From: G020354085 sp964629975
GTDB lineage: Bacteria > Pseudomonadota > Gammaproteobacteria > Acidiferrobacterales > Sulfurifustaceae
Direction of reading: 5' to 3'
Assembly (NCBI GenBank): GCA_964629975.1
Contig: CAZVUN010000071.1
Coordinates: forward strand, 1-15,279
DNA length: 15,279 nucleotides
Shown: in pieces, positions 6,978-14,165 of the stretch
Layout: every line of letters starts with the position of its first letter
Position numbering within the stretch: position 1 is the stretch's first letter
Notes under the pieces: model-generated
What the model saw: only the letters and a program-made list of their open reading frames with translations
The model's database searches: none
Told to the model about the DNA's origin: nothing
Program-made: the position numbers and the translations under genes

Positions 6978-8816
6978 CTAGTTGACGCGCGCAATGCGGC
7001 CCTCGATCGCCGCCGAAAACGGCTGCGGCAACGACTTGATGTGCGCGATCAGGGCATCGAGATCGATCGGCCCGCCGAGGCGGTTGGTGCCGCTGCGCAG
7101 CACCGTGAAGTTATCTCCGCCGTCGGCCAGGAAGCTGTTGACCGTGACCGTGTAGGTCGCGGCCCTGTCGATCGGCATGCCGGCGCGCGTGACGCTGAGC
7201 ACGCGGCTGCCCACGGGGGCGGCGGCATCCCAGGTGTAGGCCAGGCCGGAACCTTTGAGGATGCGCGCAAACGGCTGGCCGGCCCACTGTTGCTCGAGCA
7301 GGTCGTAGACCTGCTGACCGGTGAGATCCATCTTCACGAGGCTGTTGCCGAACGGCTGCACCGTGAAGAGCTCGCCCCAGGTGACCTCGCCCGCATCGAT
7401 ATCGGCGCGGATGCCGCCCGGATTCATGAAGGCGAAGTCGGTGCCCAGGGCGGCGCGTTGCGCATCGGCGATCAGGTTGCCGAGCGCCGATTCGCCGGCG
7501 CTGTTCTCGGCGCGCACAATCGCCGCGGCGGCCGTGCCGATCACCTGGTTGACGAGCGGTGCGACCCGCTGCTCGGCCGCCGCGGTCAGCGCCAGCGCCT
7601 GCGCATCGGGCGTGAGCCCCGCGCCGGCATCGGCCCAGGTGGTGACGATCGCCGCCGACTTGGCCACCACGTCGCGCGAGGCGCGGCTGATCTCAAGATC
7701 GATATCGCCGTACGCCGTGCCCGAGGAGAACGCCTGGGTCACCAGGATCGGCTTGCCGTTCTGGTTGTTGAGGATGGCGTTGCTGAAGCTGTGCCAGTGA
7801 CCGGAGACCACCACGTCGACCTCGTCGTCGAGGCGGGTGACGATGTCGACGATGTCGCCCGTGACCGCGGGCGCGTTGGGTTGCGTCGTGCCGGCGTAGG
7901 TGGCCTGGCGTCCGCCCTGGTGGATCAGCACCACGATCGCGCGCACGTTGTGCCGGTGCAGCTCGGGAATGTAGCGGTTGATCGCCTCGGCCTCGTCGAG
8001 GAACTTCACGCCGGCCACACCGGATGGCGTGACGATGGTGGGGGTCGCCTTCAGCACCGCGCCGATGAAGGCGATCGGCATGCCGTCGACCCGCTTGATC
8101 ACGTACGGCGGCAGGATCGGCTTGCCGGAGGTGGCGTCGACCACGTTCGCCGACACGTACGGGAAGCGGGCGCCGCGCCACGGGTCTTCCAGGAACGGGC
8201 CGTTCGGATGGTTGCCGCCCTCGAGCAGGCGCTTGAGCTCGGCCACGCCTTCGTCGAATTCGTGGTTGCCGAGCGTGCCGACCAGGTTGCACTTCGGATG
8301 CCACGGCTCGCTGGCGCCGCGTGCCTCCCGCCCCTTGTGCTCCTCGCCCCCCTTGGGCTCCTCGTCGTGCGCGCGCCTCGGGTAACGGCAATGGTCGTTG
8401 GCGAGCTGGTTCAAGAACGAGATCGCCGGTTCGTCCTGCAGCAGCGCCGAGGCCGGCGGCGTGGCGCCGACATGGTCGCCGGCGTGCACGATGATCGTGC
8501 GCTCCTCGAGGCCCGCCTGCGCGGCCCGCAGATAAGCGGCGAGCACGCCCGCCGAACCCACCGGGCGGTTGCTCACGCGCCGGCCGGCCGAGAGCTGGCC
8601 GTGGAAGTCGTTGATCGCGAGCAGCTTGACGCGCAGGGTATCGGCGACCTCCTCGGCGTGCCATTCGATGCGCTTCTGCGCGAGCGCGCGCTGCGGCGCA
8701 TCGTCCGTATCCTCCGAATGGTCATGGCCGATATGCGGCTCGGCGTGCAGGGCGTGCGCCCCGAGGAGCAGGACCAGGGCAAGCACGGAGGCGATGGCGC
8801 GTGGCAGTCGTTGCAT
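6978..8816 (-). CDS. UshA-family 5'-nucleotidase / 2',3'-cyclic phosphodiesterase, periplasmic
   Basis: The 612-residue protein has the two-domain UshA architecture, which dephosphorylates nucleotides in the periplasm. The ATG at 8816 starts a clear signal peptide (residues 1-25, ending HALHA) and has GAGG 8 nt upstream; an upstream in-frame extension runs through the promoter. Metallophosphoesterase motifs are INDFHGQL (68-75), HAGDH (111-115), GNHEFDEG (183-190), VLIHQGG and VSGHWH. The C-terminal 5'-nucleotidase domain has MNPGGIRADI, TWGELFTVQPFGNSLV and NSFLADGGDNF. Two oddities are seen: a His/Asp-rich stretch after the signal peptide (HIGHDHSEDTDD), and a ~33-residue charged insertion (about 143-176) bracketed by two cysteines just before GNHE. 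It follows ptxD and has its own Pho-box-like promoter. Confidence 0.93.
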   Translation of the reverse strand: MQRLPRAIASVLALVLLLGAHALHAEPHIGHDHSEDTDDAPQRALAQKRIEWHAEEVADTLRVKLLAINDFHGQLSAGRRVSNRPVGSAGVLAAYLRAAQAGLEERTIIVHAGDHVGATPPASALLQDEPAISFLNQLANDHCRYPRRAHDEEPKGGEEHKGREARGASEPWHPKCNLVGTLGNHEFDEGVAELKRLLEGGNHPNGPFLEDPWRGARFPYVSANVVDATSGKPILPPYVIKRVDGMPIAFIGAVLKATPTIVTPSGVAGVKFLDEAEAINRYIPELHRHNVRAIVVLIHQGGRQATYAGTTQPNAPAVTGDIVDIVTRLDDEVDVVVSGHWHSFSNAILNNQNGKPILVTQAFSSGTAYGDIDLEISRASRDVVAKSAAIVTTWADAGAGLTPDAQALALTAAAEQRVAPLVNQVIGTAAAAIVRAENSAGESALGNLIADAQRAALGTDFAFMNPGGIRADIDAGEVTWGELFTVQPFGNSLVKMDLTGQQVYDLLEQQWAGQPFARILKGSGLAYTWDAAAPVGSRVLSVTRAGMPIDRAATYTVTVNSFLADGGDNFTVLRSGTNRLGGPIDLDALIAHIKSLPQPFSAAIEGRIARVN

Positions 8817-8846
8817 GGCATAGACCTCGGGTGGGATGTTGGCCGC

Positions 8847-8902
8847 AGCGTAGCGGCGCCCGATGTCAGGACATTTGCGATTCGGTGACGTTGCCCTGAC
8901 GG
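8847..8902 (-). promoter_or_regulatory. Predicted Pho box (four phased units) and -10 of the nucleotidase gene
   Basis: On the minus strand from 8902, the 7-mers CCGTCAG, ACGTCAC, TCGCAAA and CTGACAT follow with 4-bp spacers, i.e. an 11-bp period. The third is degenerate and the fourth has its core inverted. TACGCT (8847-8852) begins 10 bp after the last unit. The segment is nearly identical to the ptxA promoter (12511-12566). Confidence 0.7.
8851..8901 (+). repeat. 51-bp direct repeat, copy A (nucleotidase promoter)
   Basis: This copy matches 12515-12565 at 50 of 51 positions in the same orientation; the only difference is G at 8893 versus A at 12557. Identity stops abruptly at both ends. 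It contains the Pho-box units and the internal dyad ATGTC-AG-GACAT. The two copies bracket the ptxABCD operon. Confidence 0.95.
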
Positions 8903-8932
8903 GCTGCCCCGGCAGCAATCGGCACCACGGCC

Positions 8933-9940
8933 TCAGGCGATGGCCCGCTGCGGCGGGCGGTTCAGCGCGCCCTGGGGCTCTTCACCCGCCAGCGCCTGCA
9001 TGATACTGGTGGCCGCTTCCATTTCGATCGCGAAGCGCACCTCGCGCACCGCCGATCCGATGTGCGGCGTGAACAGGGTACGGGTCGTGTCCTCGAGTAG
9101 GCGTTGCGGGATGGCGCGCGGGCGCTGCGGTCGCGCCCAGTCCTCCAGCTCGAACACATCCGCCGCATACCCCGCCAGATGCCCGGACTGCAGGGCATCG
9201 GCCACGGCGTTCTCGTCCACGACCGAGCCGCGACTGGTGTTGACCAGCACCGCACCGCGGCGCATCAGGGCAATGGTCTGGGCATTGATCAGATGCTCGG
9301 TCTCCGGCCGCAGCGGCACCATCGGGATCACGATGTCGCTGCGCGCCAGCAGCTCGGGCAGCGGAACCCGTGCGACGCGCAGCGCCTGCTCGGTTTCGGG
9401 TGGCAGTGCCTGCGGGTCCGTGTACAGCAGGCGCAGCGCATAGCCCTGCAGGCGCTGCGCGATCGCGCGGCCAACCGCGCCCATGCCGATGATGCCGAGC
9501 GTCCGCCCGGTGAGTCCGGTGCCGTAGAGCTGCGGCCGCCAGCCGCGAAATTCGCCGCTGCGCACGAGGCGATCGCCGGCGAGCACGTGGCGCGTCACGC
9601 CGATCAGCAGGCCGATCGTGAGCTCGGCCGTCGGGATCGTGAGCAGGTCGGGCACGTTCGTGATCCACACGCCGCGTCGCGTGCAGGCCTCGACGTCGAA
9701 ATTGTCGTACCCCTTGAGCGCACAGCCGATCACCCGCAAGCGCGGACAGGCGCCCAGAAACGCCTCGTCGACGCGGTCCGGCATGAATGTCATGAGCGCG
9801 TCCGCGTCGTGGGCGCGGCGTAACAGCTCCTCGCGGGGGAGCGTCTCGCGGGTCGTGTTGGGCACGACCTCGCCCACCCTCGACAGGAAGGCGATCACCT
9901 CCGGATGAACCCAGTGGGTGATGACGATCTTTGGCTTCAT
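8933..9940 (-). CDS. ptxD: Phosphite dehydrogenase PtxD
   Basis: The 335-residue D-hydroxyacid dehydrogenase-fold enzyme oxidises phosphite to phosphate with NAD+. It aligns almost without gaps to Pseudomonas stutzeri PtxD as I recall it. Retained residues are Met53, Lys76 (GCALKGYDNFD), PDLLTIPTAEL, Trp134 and Tyr139 (FRGWRPQLYGTG), catalytic Arg237 (SRGSVVDE), Glu266 (DVFELEDWAR), His293 and Ser296 (TPHIGSAVR) and Arg302. The NAD-binding loop GMGAVG (152-157) is followed by Asp175 at the end of the second strand, which favours NAD over NADP. It is the last gene of the ptx operon, 12 bp after ptxC, with no obvious Shine-Dalgarno sequence, so translation may depend on coupling. A general 2-hydroxyacid dehydrogenase is unlikely given these residues and the transporter context. 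Confidence 0.94.
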   Translation of the reverse strand: MKPKIVITHWVHPEVIAFLSRVGEVVPNTTRETLPREELLRRAHDADALMTFMPDRVDEAFLGACPRLRVIGCALKGYDNFDVEACTRRGVWITNVPDLLTIPTAELTIGLLIGVTRHVLAGDRLVRSGEFRGWRPQLYGTGLTGRTLGIIGMGAVGRAIAQRLQGYALRLLYTDPQALPPETEQALRVARVPLPELLARSDIVIPMVPLRPETEHLINAQTIALMRRGAVLVNTSRGSVVDENAVADALQSGHLAGYAADVFELEDWARPQRPRAIPQRLLEDTTRTLFTPHIGSAVREVRFAIEMEAATSIMQALAGEEPQGALNRPPQRAIA

Positions 9941-9952
9941 CGGCGCGCGCCG

Positions 9953-10759
9953 TTACTTGAAGCGCGTACGCAGGTAACCGCTGAACGCATCGACCAGCGT
10001 CACCATGACCAGGATCACCAGCAGCAGCGCCGACACGTCCTGATACTGCATGATGCGCAGCGAACCCATCAGCTCGAAACCGATGCCGCCCGCGCCGACC
10101 ATGCCCATCACCGTGGAGGCGCGGAAGTTGTACTCCCAGCGGTAGACCGAGATGTCGGCGAGCTGCGGCAGCACCTGCGGCAGCACCCCGTGGGTCACTA
10201 TTTGCAGCGGCGTGGCGCCGGCGGCGCGCGCCGCCTCGATCGGCGCGGGGTTGACGTGCTCGATCGCCTCGGCAAAGAACTTGCCCACCATGCCGACCGA
10301 ATGCAGCCCGAGCGCAAGCACGCCCGGCAGCGCCCCGAAACCCACTGCCGCCACGAACAGAATGCCCATGATGAGCTCGGGAACCGCGCGCAGCGTGTTG
10401 AGTATCCCGCGCGCCACCTGGTAGGCGAGCGGGTGGGGGGCGGTGTTGCGCGCCGCCAGGAATGCCAGCGGCAGCGACAGCGCCACCGCGAGCGCCGTGC
10501 CGGCAATACTCATGGCGAGCGTATCGAACAGCGGCCTCAGCCAGTTGCGCCAGTCGCCGAAATCCGGCGGCAGCATTTCGCCCGCCATCTTCGCCAGGCT
10601 CGGCACGCCCTCGGCGAGGCGCGCGCCGTCGAACAGCCCGACATACGCGGAACACACGAGGATCACGGCCAGCACGCCCGCGAACTTGAGCGCGTTGCGC
10701 CGCCAGGCGCGCTGCTCCGTCACGAGCAGCGCGTCGAACGCCTGGGATGCGGTGCTCAT
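9953..10759 (-). CDS. ptxC: Phosphite/phosphonate ABC transporter permease (PtxC/PhnE type)
   Basis: The 268-residue inner-membrane protein has several hydrophobic helices, e.g. LKFAGVLAVILVCSAYVGLF near the N-terminus and SALLLVILVMVTLVDAF near the end. The permease coupling (EAA) loop reads EAARAAGATPLQIVTHGVLP, followed by RWEYNFRASTVMGMVGAGGIGFEL, both characteristic of PhnE-type permeases. It starts 8 bp after the ptxB stop and precedes ptxD by 12 bp. It would pair with the ATPase and binding protein encoded upstream to import phosphite. The name ptxC rests on the adjacent ptxD; phosphonates could also be substrates. Confidence 0.92.
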   Translation of the reverse strand: MSTASQAFDALLVTEQRAWRRNALKFAGVLAVILVCSAYVGLFDGARLAEGVPSLAKMAGEMLPPDFGDWRNWLRPLFDTLAMSIAGTALAVALSLPLAFLAARNTAPHPLAYQVARGILNTLRAVPELIMGILFVAAVGFGALPGVLALGLHSVGMVGKFFAEAIEHVNPAPIEAARAAGATPLQIVTHGVLPQVLPQLADISVYRWEYNFRASTVMGMVGAGGIGFELMGSLRIMQYQDVSALLLVILVMVTLVDAFSGYLRTRFK

Positions 10760-10767
10760 GCGGAGGG

Positions 10768-11622
10768 CTACTGGAACTTGGCGAGGTCGATCTTGAGCAG
10801 GTGCCCGAGGTTGCGCACCACGTCATAGTGCTTATCGGTCACGGTGTCGAAGCCCTCGGCCTTGAACGGCTTGAGCACCGCAGGATCCTTCAATTCCAGG
10901 AACGCCTTGCGGATGCGATCCTTCAGTGCCGGGTCGAGGTTCGAGCGCATCGTCCACGGGTACTGCGGAAAGGGCTTGGAGTATTCCAGCACCTTCACCT
11001 TGCCGGGATCGATGACCTTGCGCTCGAGCAGCGACTCGAAGATCGGCCGCGACAGGCCGCCGGCCTGGGCGTGCCCGTTTTGCACCGCCACCGCCACGGC
11101 ATCGTGCGAGCCGACGAAGTGCTCGCGGTAATCGCGACCGGCCTCGAGGCCTTTCTCTGCCAGCACCGACTTGGGGATCAGGTGGCTCGACGTGGACGCC
11201 TTGTCGCCGTAGGCCATGTTCTTGCCCTTGATGTCCTCGACACGCCGCAGACCGGCGGCGCTGTGGGCGATGACCACGGACTGATAGGTAGTGCTGCCCT
11301 TGGTCTTGAGGGCCACGAACGGCTCGATATCACTCTTCTGGCGCGCCAGCACGTAGGACAGCGGCCCGAAGTACGCCAGCTCAAGGCGCCCGTGACGCAT
11401 GGCCTCGATCATTGAGGAATAGTCGGTGGTGACCACGAGCTCGACCTTCTTGCCGAGCCGCTGCTCCAGATAGTCCTTGAGCGGCTGGTTGTTCTTGATC
11501 ACGGTGCTGGCGTTTTCATCCGGCAGCAGTGCCACCTTGAGGGTCTTCGGGTCCGGATCGGGGGCGGCCTGCGCGCCGGCGGTAATGGCGAGCGCGGCCA
11601 TCGCAGTCAACAGTCTCTTCAT
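10768..11622 (-). CDS. ptxB: Phosphite/phosphonate ABC transporter periplasmic binding protein (PtxB/PhnD type)
   Basis: The 284-residue protein has a signal peptide (1-19, ending AGAQA) and a PhnD/PtxB-type solute-binding fold. Motifs include LKVALLPDENASTVIKNNQP, LKDYLEQRLGKKVELVVTTDY, LELAYFGPLSYVLA, AYGDKASTSSHLIPKSVL and HFVGSHDAVAVAVQNGHAQAGG. The YGDKASTSS and FVGSHDAVA loops line the oxyanion pocket in this family. The ATG at 11622 has GGAGG 8 nt upstream, inside the end of ptxA (3-bp intergenic gap). It presents phosphite to the PtxC permease. Confidence 0.93.
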   Translation of the reverse strand: MKRLLTAMAALAITAGAQAAPDPDPKTLKVALLPDENASTVIKNNQPLKDYLEQRLGKKVELVVTTDYSSMIEAMRHGRLELAYFGPLSYVLARQKSDIEPFVALKTKGSTTYQSVVIAHSAAGLRRVEDIKGKNMAYGDKASTSSHLIPKSVLAEKGLEAGRDYREHFVGSHDAVAVAVQNGHAQAGGLSRPIFESLLERKVIDPGKVKVLEYSKPFPQYPWTMRSNLDPALKDRIRKAFLELKDPAVLKPFKAEGFDTVTDKHYDVVRNLGHLLKIDLAKFQ

Positions 11623-11625
11623 GGG

Positions 11626-12432
11626 TCAGTCCTCCACGGTAGCGAGTTCAACAGGGAGAGCGGGCGGCGACACACTGTCCGGTGCCGTTGCGACAGCGGG
11701 AGCCGCGTGATCGTAGATGCTGCGCAAGACCGACGCGCTGAGCTCCTCGGCGGCACCGTCGAACACGACGCGCCCGTGCGCGAGCCCGATCACGCGGTCA
11801 GCAAAGGCCCGTGCCAGCTCCACCTGGTGCAGGCTGACGATGGTAGTGATCCCGTCCTCGGCGCCGATGCGCTTGAGTTGTGTGAGCACGCGCTCGGATG
11901 TTGCCGGGTCGAGGCTCGCGACCGGTTCGTCGGCCAGCATGAGGCGCGGCCGTTGCGCGAGCGCCCGCGCAATCCCGACGCGCTGCTGCTGTCCGCCGGA
12001 CAGGCGGTCGACCCGCTCCAGTGCCCTGGACAGCAGCCCGACGCGCTCGAGACACTCGAGCGCCAGATGCCGCTCGGCACGCGGCAAGGGAAAGAGCGTG
12101 CGCCACGCGGGATAGTGGCCGACGCGTCCGAGCAGGACATTGGCGAGCGCGCTCAGGCGACCGATCAGCTGATGCTGCTGGAAGATCATGCCGGTGGCGC
12201 GGCGATGCGCCTGCAGGATCCGGCCGCGGCGCAGCATACCGAGATCCGCGACCGTGACTGTGCCCGTGCTCGGCGGGGTGAGAAAGTTGAGCGTGCGCAG
12301 CAGCGTGGACTTCCCGGCGCCCGAGGCGCCCAGCAACACGGTGAACTCGCCGCGCCGCACGCGCACGCTCGTCGGATGCAGCGCCGTCACGCCGCCGGCA
12401 TACACGACGGAGACATCCTTCAGTTCGATCAC
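11626..12432 (-). CDS. ptxA: Phosphite/phosphonate ABC transporter ATPase (PtxA/PhnC type)
   Basis: This is the ATP-binding subunit of the importer. Visible motifs are Walker A GASGAGKST, Q-loop IFQQHQLIGRLSALANVLLG, signature LSGGQQQRVGIARALAQ, Walker B RLMLADEPVASLDP and the H-loop IVSLHQV. The start is uncertain. I chose GTG at 12432 because AGGGG lies 5 nt before it and the protein then begins MIELKDVSV, as family members usually do (268 residues). ATG codons at 12450 and 12465 lack a ribosome binding site. It is the first gene of the ptxABCD operon, directly behind the Pho-box-like promoter at 12511-12566. The ~35-residue Pro/Ala/Val-rich C-terminal tail is not part of the ABC core. Confidence 0.92.
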   Translation of the reverse strand: MIELKDVSVVYAGGVTALHPTSVRVRRGEFTVLLGASGAGKSTLLRTLNFLTPPSTGTVTVADLGMLRRGRILQAHRRATGMIFQQHQLIGRLSALANVLLGRVGHYPAWRTLFPLPRAERHLALECLERVGLLSRALERVDRLSGGQQQRVGIARALAQRPRLMLADEPVASLDPATSERVLTQLKRIGAEDGITTIVSLHQVELARAFADRVIGLAHGRVVFDGAAEELSASVLRSIYDHAAPAVATAPDSVSPPALPVELATVED

Positions 12433-12510
12433 GACCACCCCTTTGCGCATTGCGCCGCGCCGCATGTGGCGTCCGGCGGGTGCGCCGAGCAGACCGCTTG
12501 GCGGTCGAGG

Positions 12511-12566
12511 AGATTAGCGGCGCCCGATGTCAGGACATTTGCGATTCGGTGACGTTACCCTGACGC
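12511..12566 (-). promoter_or_regulatory. Predicted Pho box (four phased units) and -10 of the ptx operon
   Basis: On the minus strand from 12566, the units GCGTCAG, ACGTCAC, TCGCAAA and CTGACAT recur every 11 bp, followed after 10 bp by TAATCT (12511-12516). The first two units are the best. In P. stutzeri the ptx operon is PhoB-dependent (established), which supports the call. All but the outermost base and the -10 end lies inside the 51-bp repeat. Confidence 0.74.
12515..12565 (+). repeat. 51-bp direct repeat, copy B (ptxA promoter)
   Basis: This is the second copy of the repeat at 8851-8901, with 50/51 identity and the same orientation. It lies just outside the 5' end of the ptx operon, while copy A lies just outside the 3' end, so the operon is bracketed by direct repeats 3.66 kb apart. 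No transposase or integrase gene lies between them. Confidence 0.95.
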
Positions 12567-12570
12567 GCGG

Positions 12571-12625
12571 GCAATGCGCGCAGCGCCGGGGACGCGCACG
12601 TGCACACCGCAGGCAATGCGCGCAG
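12571..12625 (+). repeat. 13-bp direct repeat pair
   Basis: GCAATGCGCGCAG occurs at 12571-12583 and again at 12613-12625, 42 bp apart. It lies in the divergent intergenic region (12433-12742) between the ptxA promoter and the promoter of the methyltransferase operon. No function is apparent, and GC-rich simple composition may explain it. Confidence 0.6.
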
Positions 12626-12629
12626 GTGG

Positions 12630-12685
12630 CGGTCGCCGGGATGTCACGCAACGGAAACGACACGGTCACGATCGCGCGGCAAGCT
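12630..12685 (+). promoter_or_regulatory. Predicted Pho box array of the methyltransferase-psd-VTT operon
   Basis: On the plus strand, CGGTCGC (12630), ATGTCAC (12641), CGGAAAC (12652) and CGGTCAC (12663) recur every 11 bp. The hexamer CAAGCT (12680-12685) follows after 10 bp and is a weak -10. The third unit is degenerate. With this promoter the transcript would begin near 12692, which argues for the methyltransferase starting at 12719 or 12743 rather than further upstream. Confidence 0.55.
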
Positions 12686-12742
12686 CCCCAAGATCGTGGG
12701 CGGCCGCGGGCCGTCCCTTTGTTACGCGTCATCGACCATCCC

Positions 12743-13459
12743 ATGCTGCCGCACCAGGAGCTTCGTCCATCGCACTTCAGTCTGGATGCCGCCCTCCTCG
12801 GCGACATCCTCGAGCACGCGCGCCCGCTCGGACACCACGAGGATCCCGCCACACTCAACCTCGGCTTCGGATTCCTGTACTACGGCCTGGTGCGGGCGCT
12901 GCGCCCGCGCCACGTGCTGGTGATCGGCTCGGGGTACGGCTTCAGCGTGGTGTGCCTTGCGCTCGGGCTGCGCGACAACGGCAGCGGGGCGCTCAGCTTC
13001 GTCGACCCGTCCTATTCCGTGTTCCAGCACGGGCCGCTGCACACCGTGGGCGGCACCGGCCAGTGGGACGACCCGCAGCGCGTGCGCGCGCACTTCCGCC
13101 GCTTCGGCGTGGAGCACCTGGTCACGCACTACAAGCAGACGAGCGCGGCCTTCTTCGCCGATTACGAGGCCTGCGGCCTGCCGCCCGTCGATCTCGCCTT
13201 CATCGACGGCAACCACAGCTATGACGCCGTGCGCCACGACTTCCGCGCCGTGCTGCGCCGCGCGCGCGCCAACAGCTACGTGCTGCTGCACGACACCAAT
13301 ATCTATGTGCGCGAGCTGCTGCGCCACGCCGGCGTCAAGCGCTGGCTGCGCGTGCTGGCGCGCGCCCGGCGCCAGTTCGAGCTGGTCGACTTCCCGTTCG
13401 CCTCCGGGGTCGCCATCGTGCGCGTCCTGCCCCGCCCATGGCGCCGCCGAGGCGACTGA
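12743..13459 (+). CDS. Class I SAM-dependent methyltransferase
   Basis: The protein is a 238-residue Rossmann-fold methyltransferase, probably of the Methyltransf_24 group. The SAM-binding motif I reads HVLVIGSGYGFSVVCLALGL. Motif II/IV-like segments are GALSFVDPSY and PPVDLAFIDGNHSYDAVRHDF, followed by SYVLLHDTNI. The acceptor is not indicated. The ATG at 12743 (MLPHQELRP) lacks a clear ribosome binding site. A TTG at 12719 is an alternative, and the frame stays open to 12527, but the segment upstream of ~12690 overlaps the predicted promoter. The last 22 bp overlap the start of the next gene, so the two are probably co-translated. Linkage to a phosphatidylserine decarboxylase-like gene makes a lipid head group an attractive substrate (inference only). 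Confidence 0.82.
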   Translation: MLPHQELRPSHFSLDAALLGDILEHARPLGHHEDPATLNLGFGFLYYGLVRALRPRHVLVIGSGYGFSVVCLALGLRDNGSGALSFVDPSYSVFQHGPLHTVGGTGQWDDPQRVRAHFRRFGVEHLVTHYKQTSAAFFADYEACGLPPVDLAFIDGNHSYDAVRHDFRAVLRRARANSYVLLHDTNIYVRELLRHAGVKRWLRVLARARRQFELVDFPFASGVAIVRVLPRPWRRRGD

Positions 13460-14142
13460 TCGGCGTTGCGCTGCTGCTGGCGGCGCTCGCCGCCGGCGCC
13501 TTCCTCTACTGGCGCTATGTGTGGTTCTTCCGCGACCCGCCGCGCACGCCGCCGCCGGCGCCCGGCCTGGTGAGCCCGGCCGACGGGACCGTGGTGTACG
13601 TGCGCACGGTCGCCCCCGGCGAACCCGTGGTGTCGATCAAGCAGGGGGTGGCCGCCACACTCGCCGATCTGCTGCGCGAGGACGTCGCCGGACCCAAGCT
13701 CGTGATTGGCATCTTCATGAGCCCGTTCGATGTGCACTACAACCGCGCACCGCTCGATGCGCACGTCGACTTCATCCGCCGCCACCCCGCGCGCGGAGCC
13801 AACGCGCACATGGGCGAGATGCACTGGCGCACCGTGTTCGACCGGCCGCCGCATTACGCGGGCTCCGTGCATATCGTGCAGAACGAGCGCACCGTCACGC
13901 GCTTCGTGGGCGACTACCGGGGGCAGGAGCTGCCGTTCTACGTGGTGCAGATCGGCGCGCGCACGGTCAACGGCATCGATTCCTACGTGCAGCCCGGCGA
14001 GCGCGTGGCGCGCGGGCAGACCTTCGGCATGATCCGCATCGGCTCGCAGGTCGATCTGGTCGTCTCCTGGCGCGCGGGCCTCGAGGCGCGCGTGCGCCCG
14101 GGCGAGCGGGTGCGCGCCGGCGAGACGCTGGTGGTGCAGTGA
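13438..14142 (+). CDS. Phosphatidylserine decarboxylase family protein
   Basis: The 234-residue protein has one N-terminal membrane helix (about 7-28) followed by the PSD fold. The family decarboxylates phosphatidylserine to phosphatidylethanolamine at the inner membrane, using a pyruvoyl group made by self-cleavage. Visible are FFRDPPR, LVSPADGTVVYV (Asp49), GIFMSPFDVHYNRAPLD (His100), VQNERT and the cleavage-site segment IRIGSQ (Gly-Ser203). These supply the Asp-His-Ser set needed for self-processing. The short length and IGS site resemble the small group II-type enzymes rather than the ~300-residue LGST enzymes. It overlaps the methyltransferase by 22 bp. Decarboxylation of another serine-containing metabolite is possible, as PSD-like proteins outside lipid synthesis exist. 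Confidence 0.88.
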   Translation: MAPPRRLIGVALLLAALAAGAFLYWRYVWFFRDPPRTPPPAPGLVSPADGTVVYVRTVAPGEPVVSIKQGVAATLADLLREDVAGPKLVIGIFMSPFDVHYNRAPLDAHVDFIRRHPARGANAHMGEMHWRTVFDRPPHYAGSVHIVQNERTVTRFVGDYRGQELPFYVVQIGARTVNGIDSYVQPGERVARGQTFGMIRIGSQVDLVVSWRAGLEARVRPGERVRAGETLVVQ

Positions 14143-14165
14143 TGGCAACCCGGGGGCACTGAGCG

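Noticed and set aside
6720..8888. Long plus-strand open frame of 722 codons opposite the nucleotidase
   Set aside because: It is rich in Arg, Gly, Ala, Asp and His with no domain, typical of antisense frames in GC-rich genes. The minus strand has full motifs and a signal peptide.
8905..8918. Small hairpin (GCTGCCCCGGCAGC) as the ptx operon terminator
   Set aside because: The stem is short and no T-run follows on the minus strand. The evidence is too weak to call a terminator.
8851..12565. Transposon or IS ends at the 51-bp repeats
   Set aside because: The copies are in direct, not inverted, orientation and sit exactly at promoters. No transposase is present and no target-site duplication was seen. 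Regulatory duplication fits better, though a mobile origin is not excluded.
12571..12625. CRISPR array
   Set aside because: There are only two 13-bp copies of a GC-rich word, and no cas genes or further units.
12527..12742. Extending the methyltransferase N-terminus to 12527 or 12641
   Set aside because: This segment overlaps the 51-bp repeat and the Pho-like array and reads as low-complexity Arg/Gln-rich protein. Family-like sequence begins near 12719-12743.
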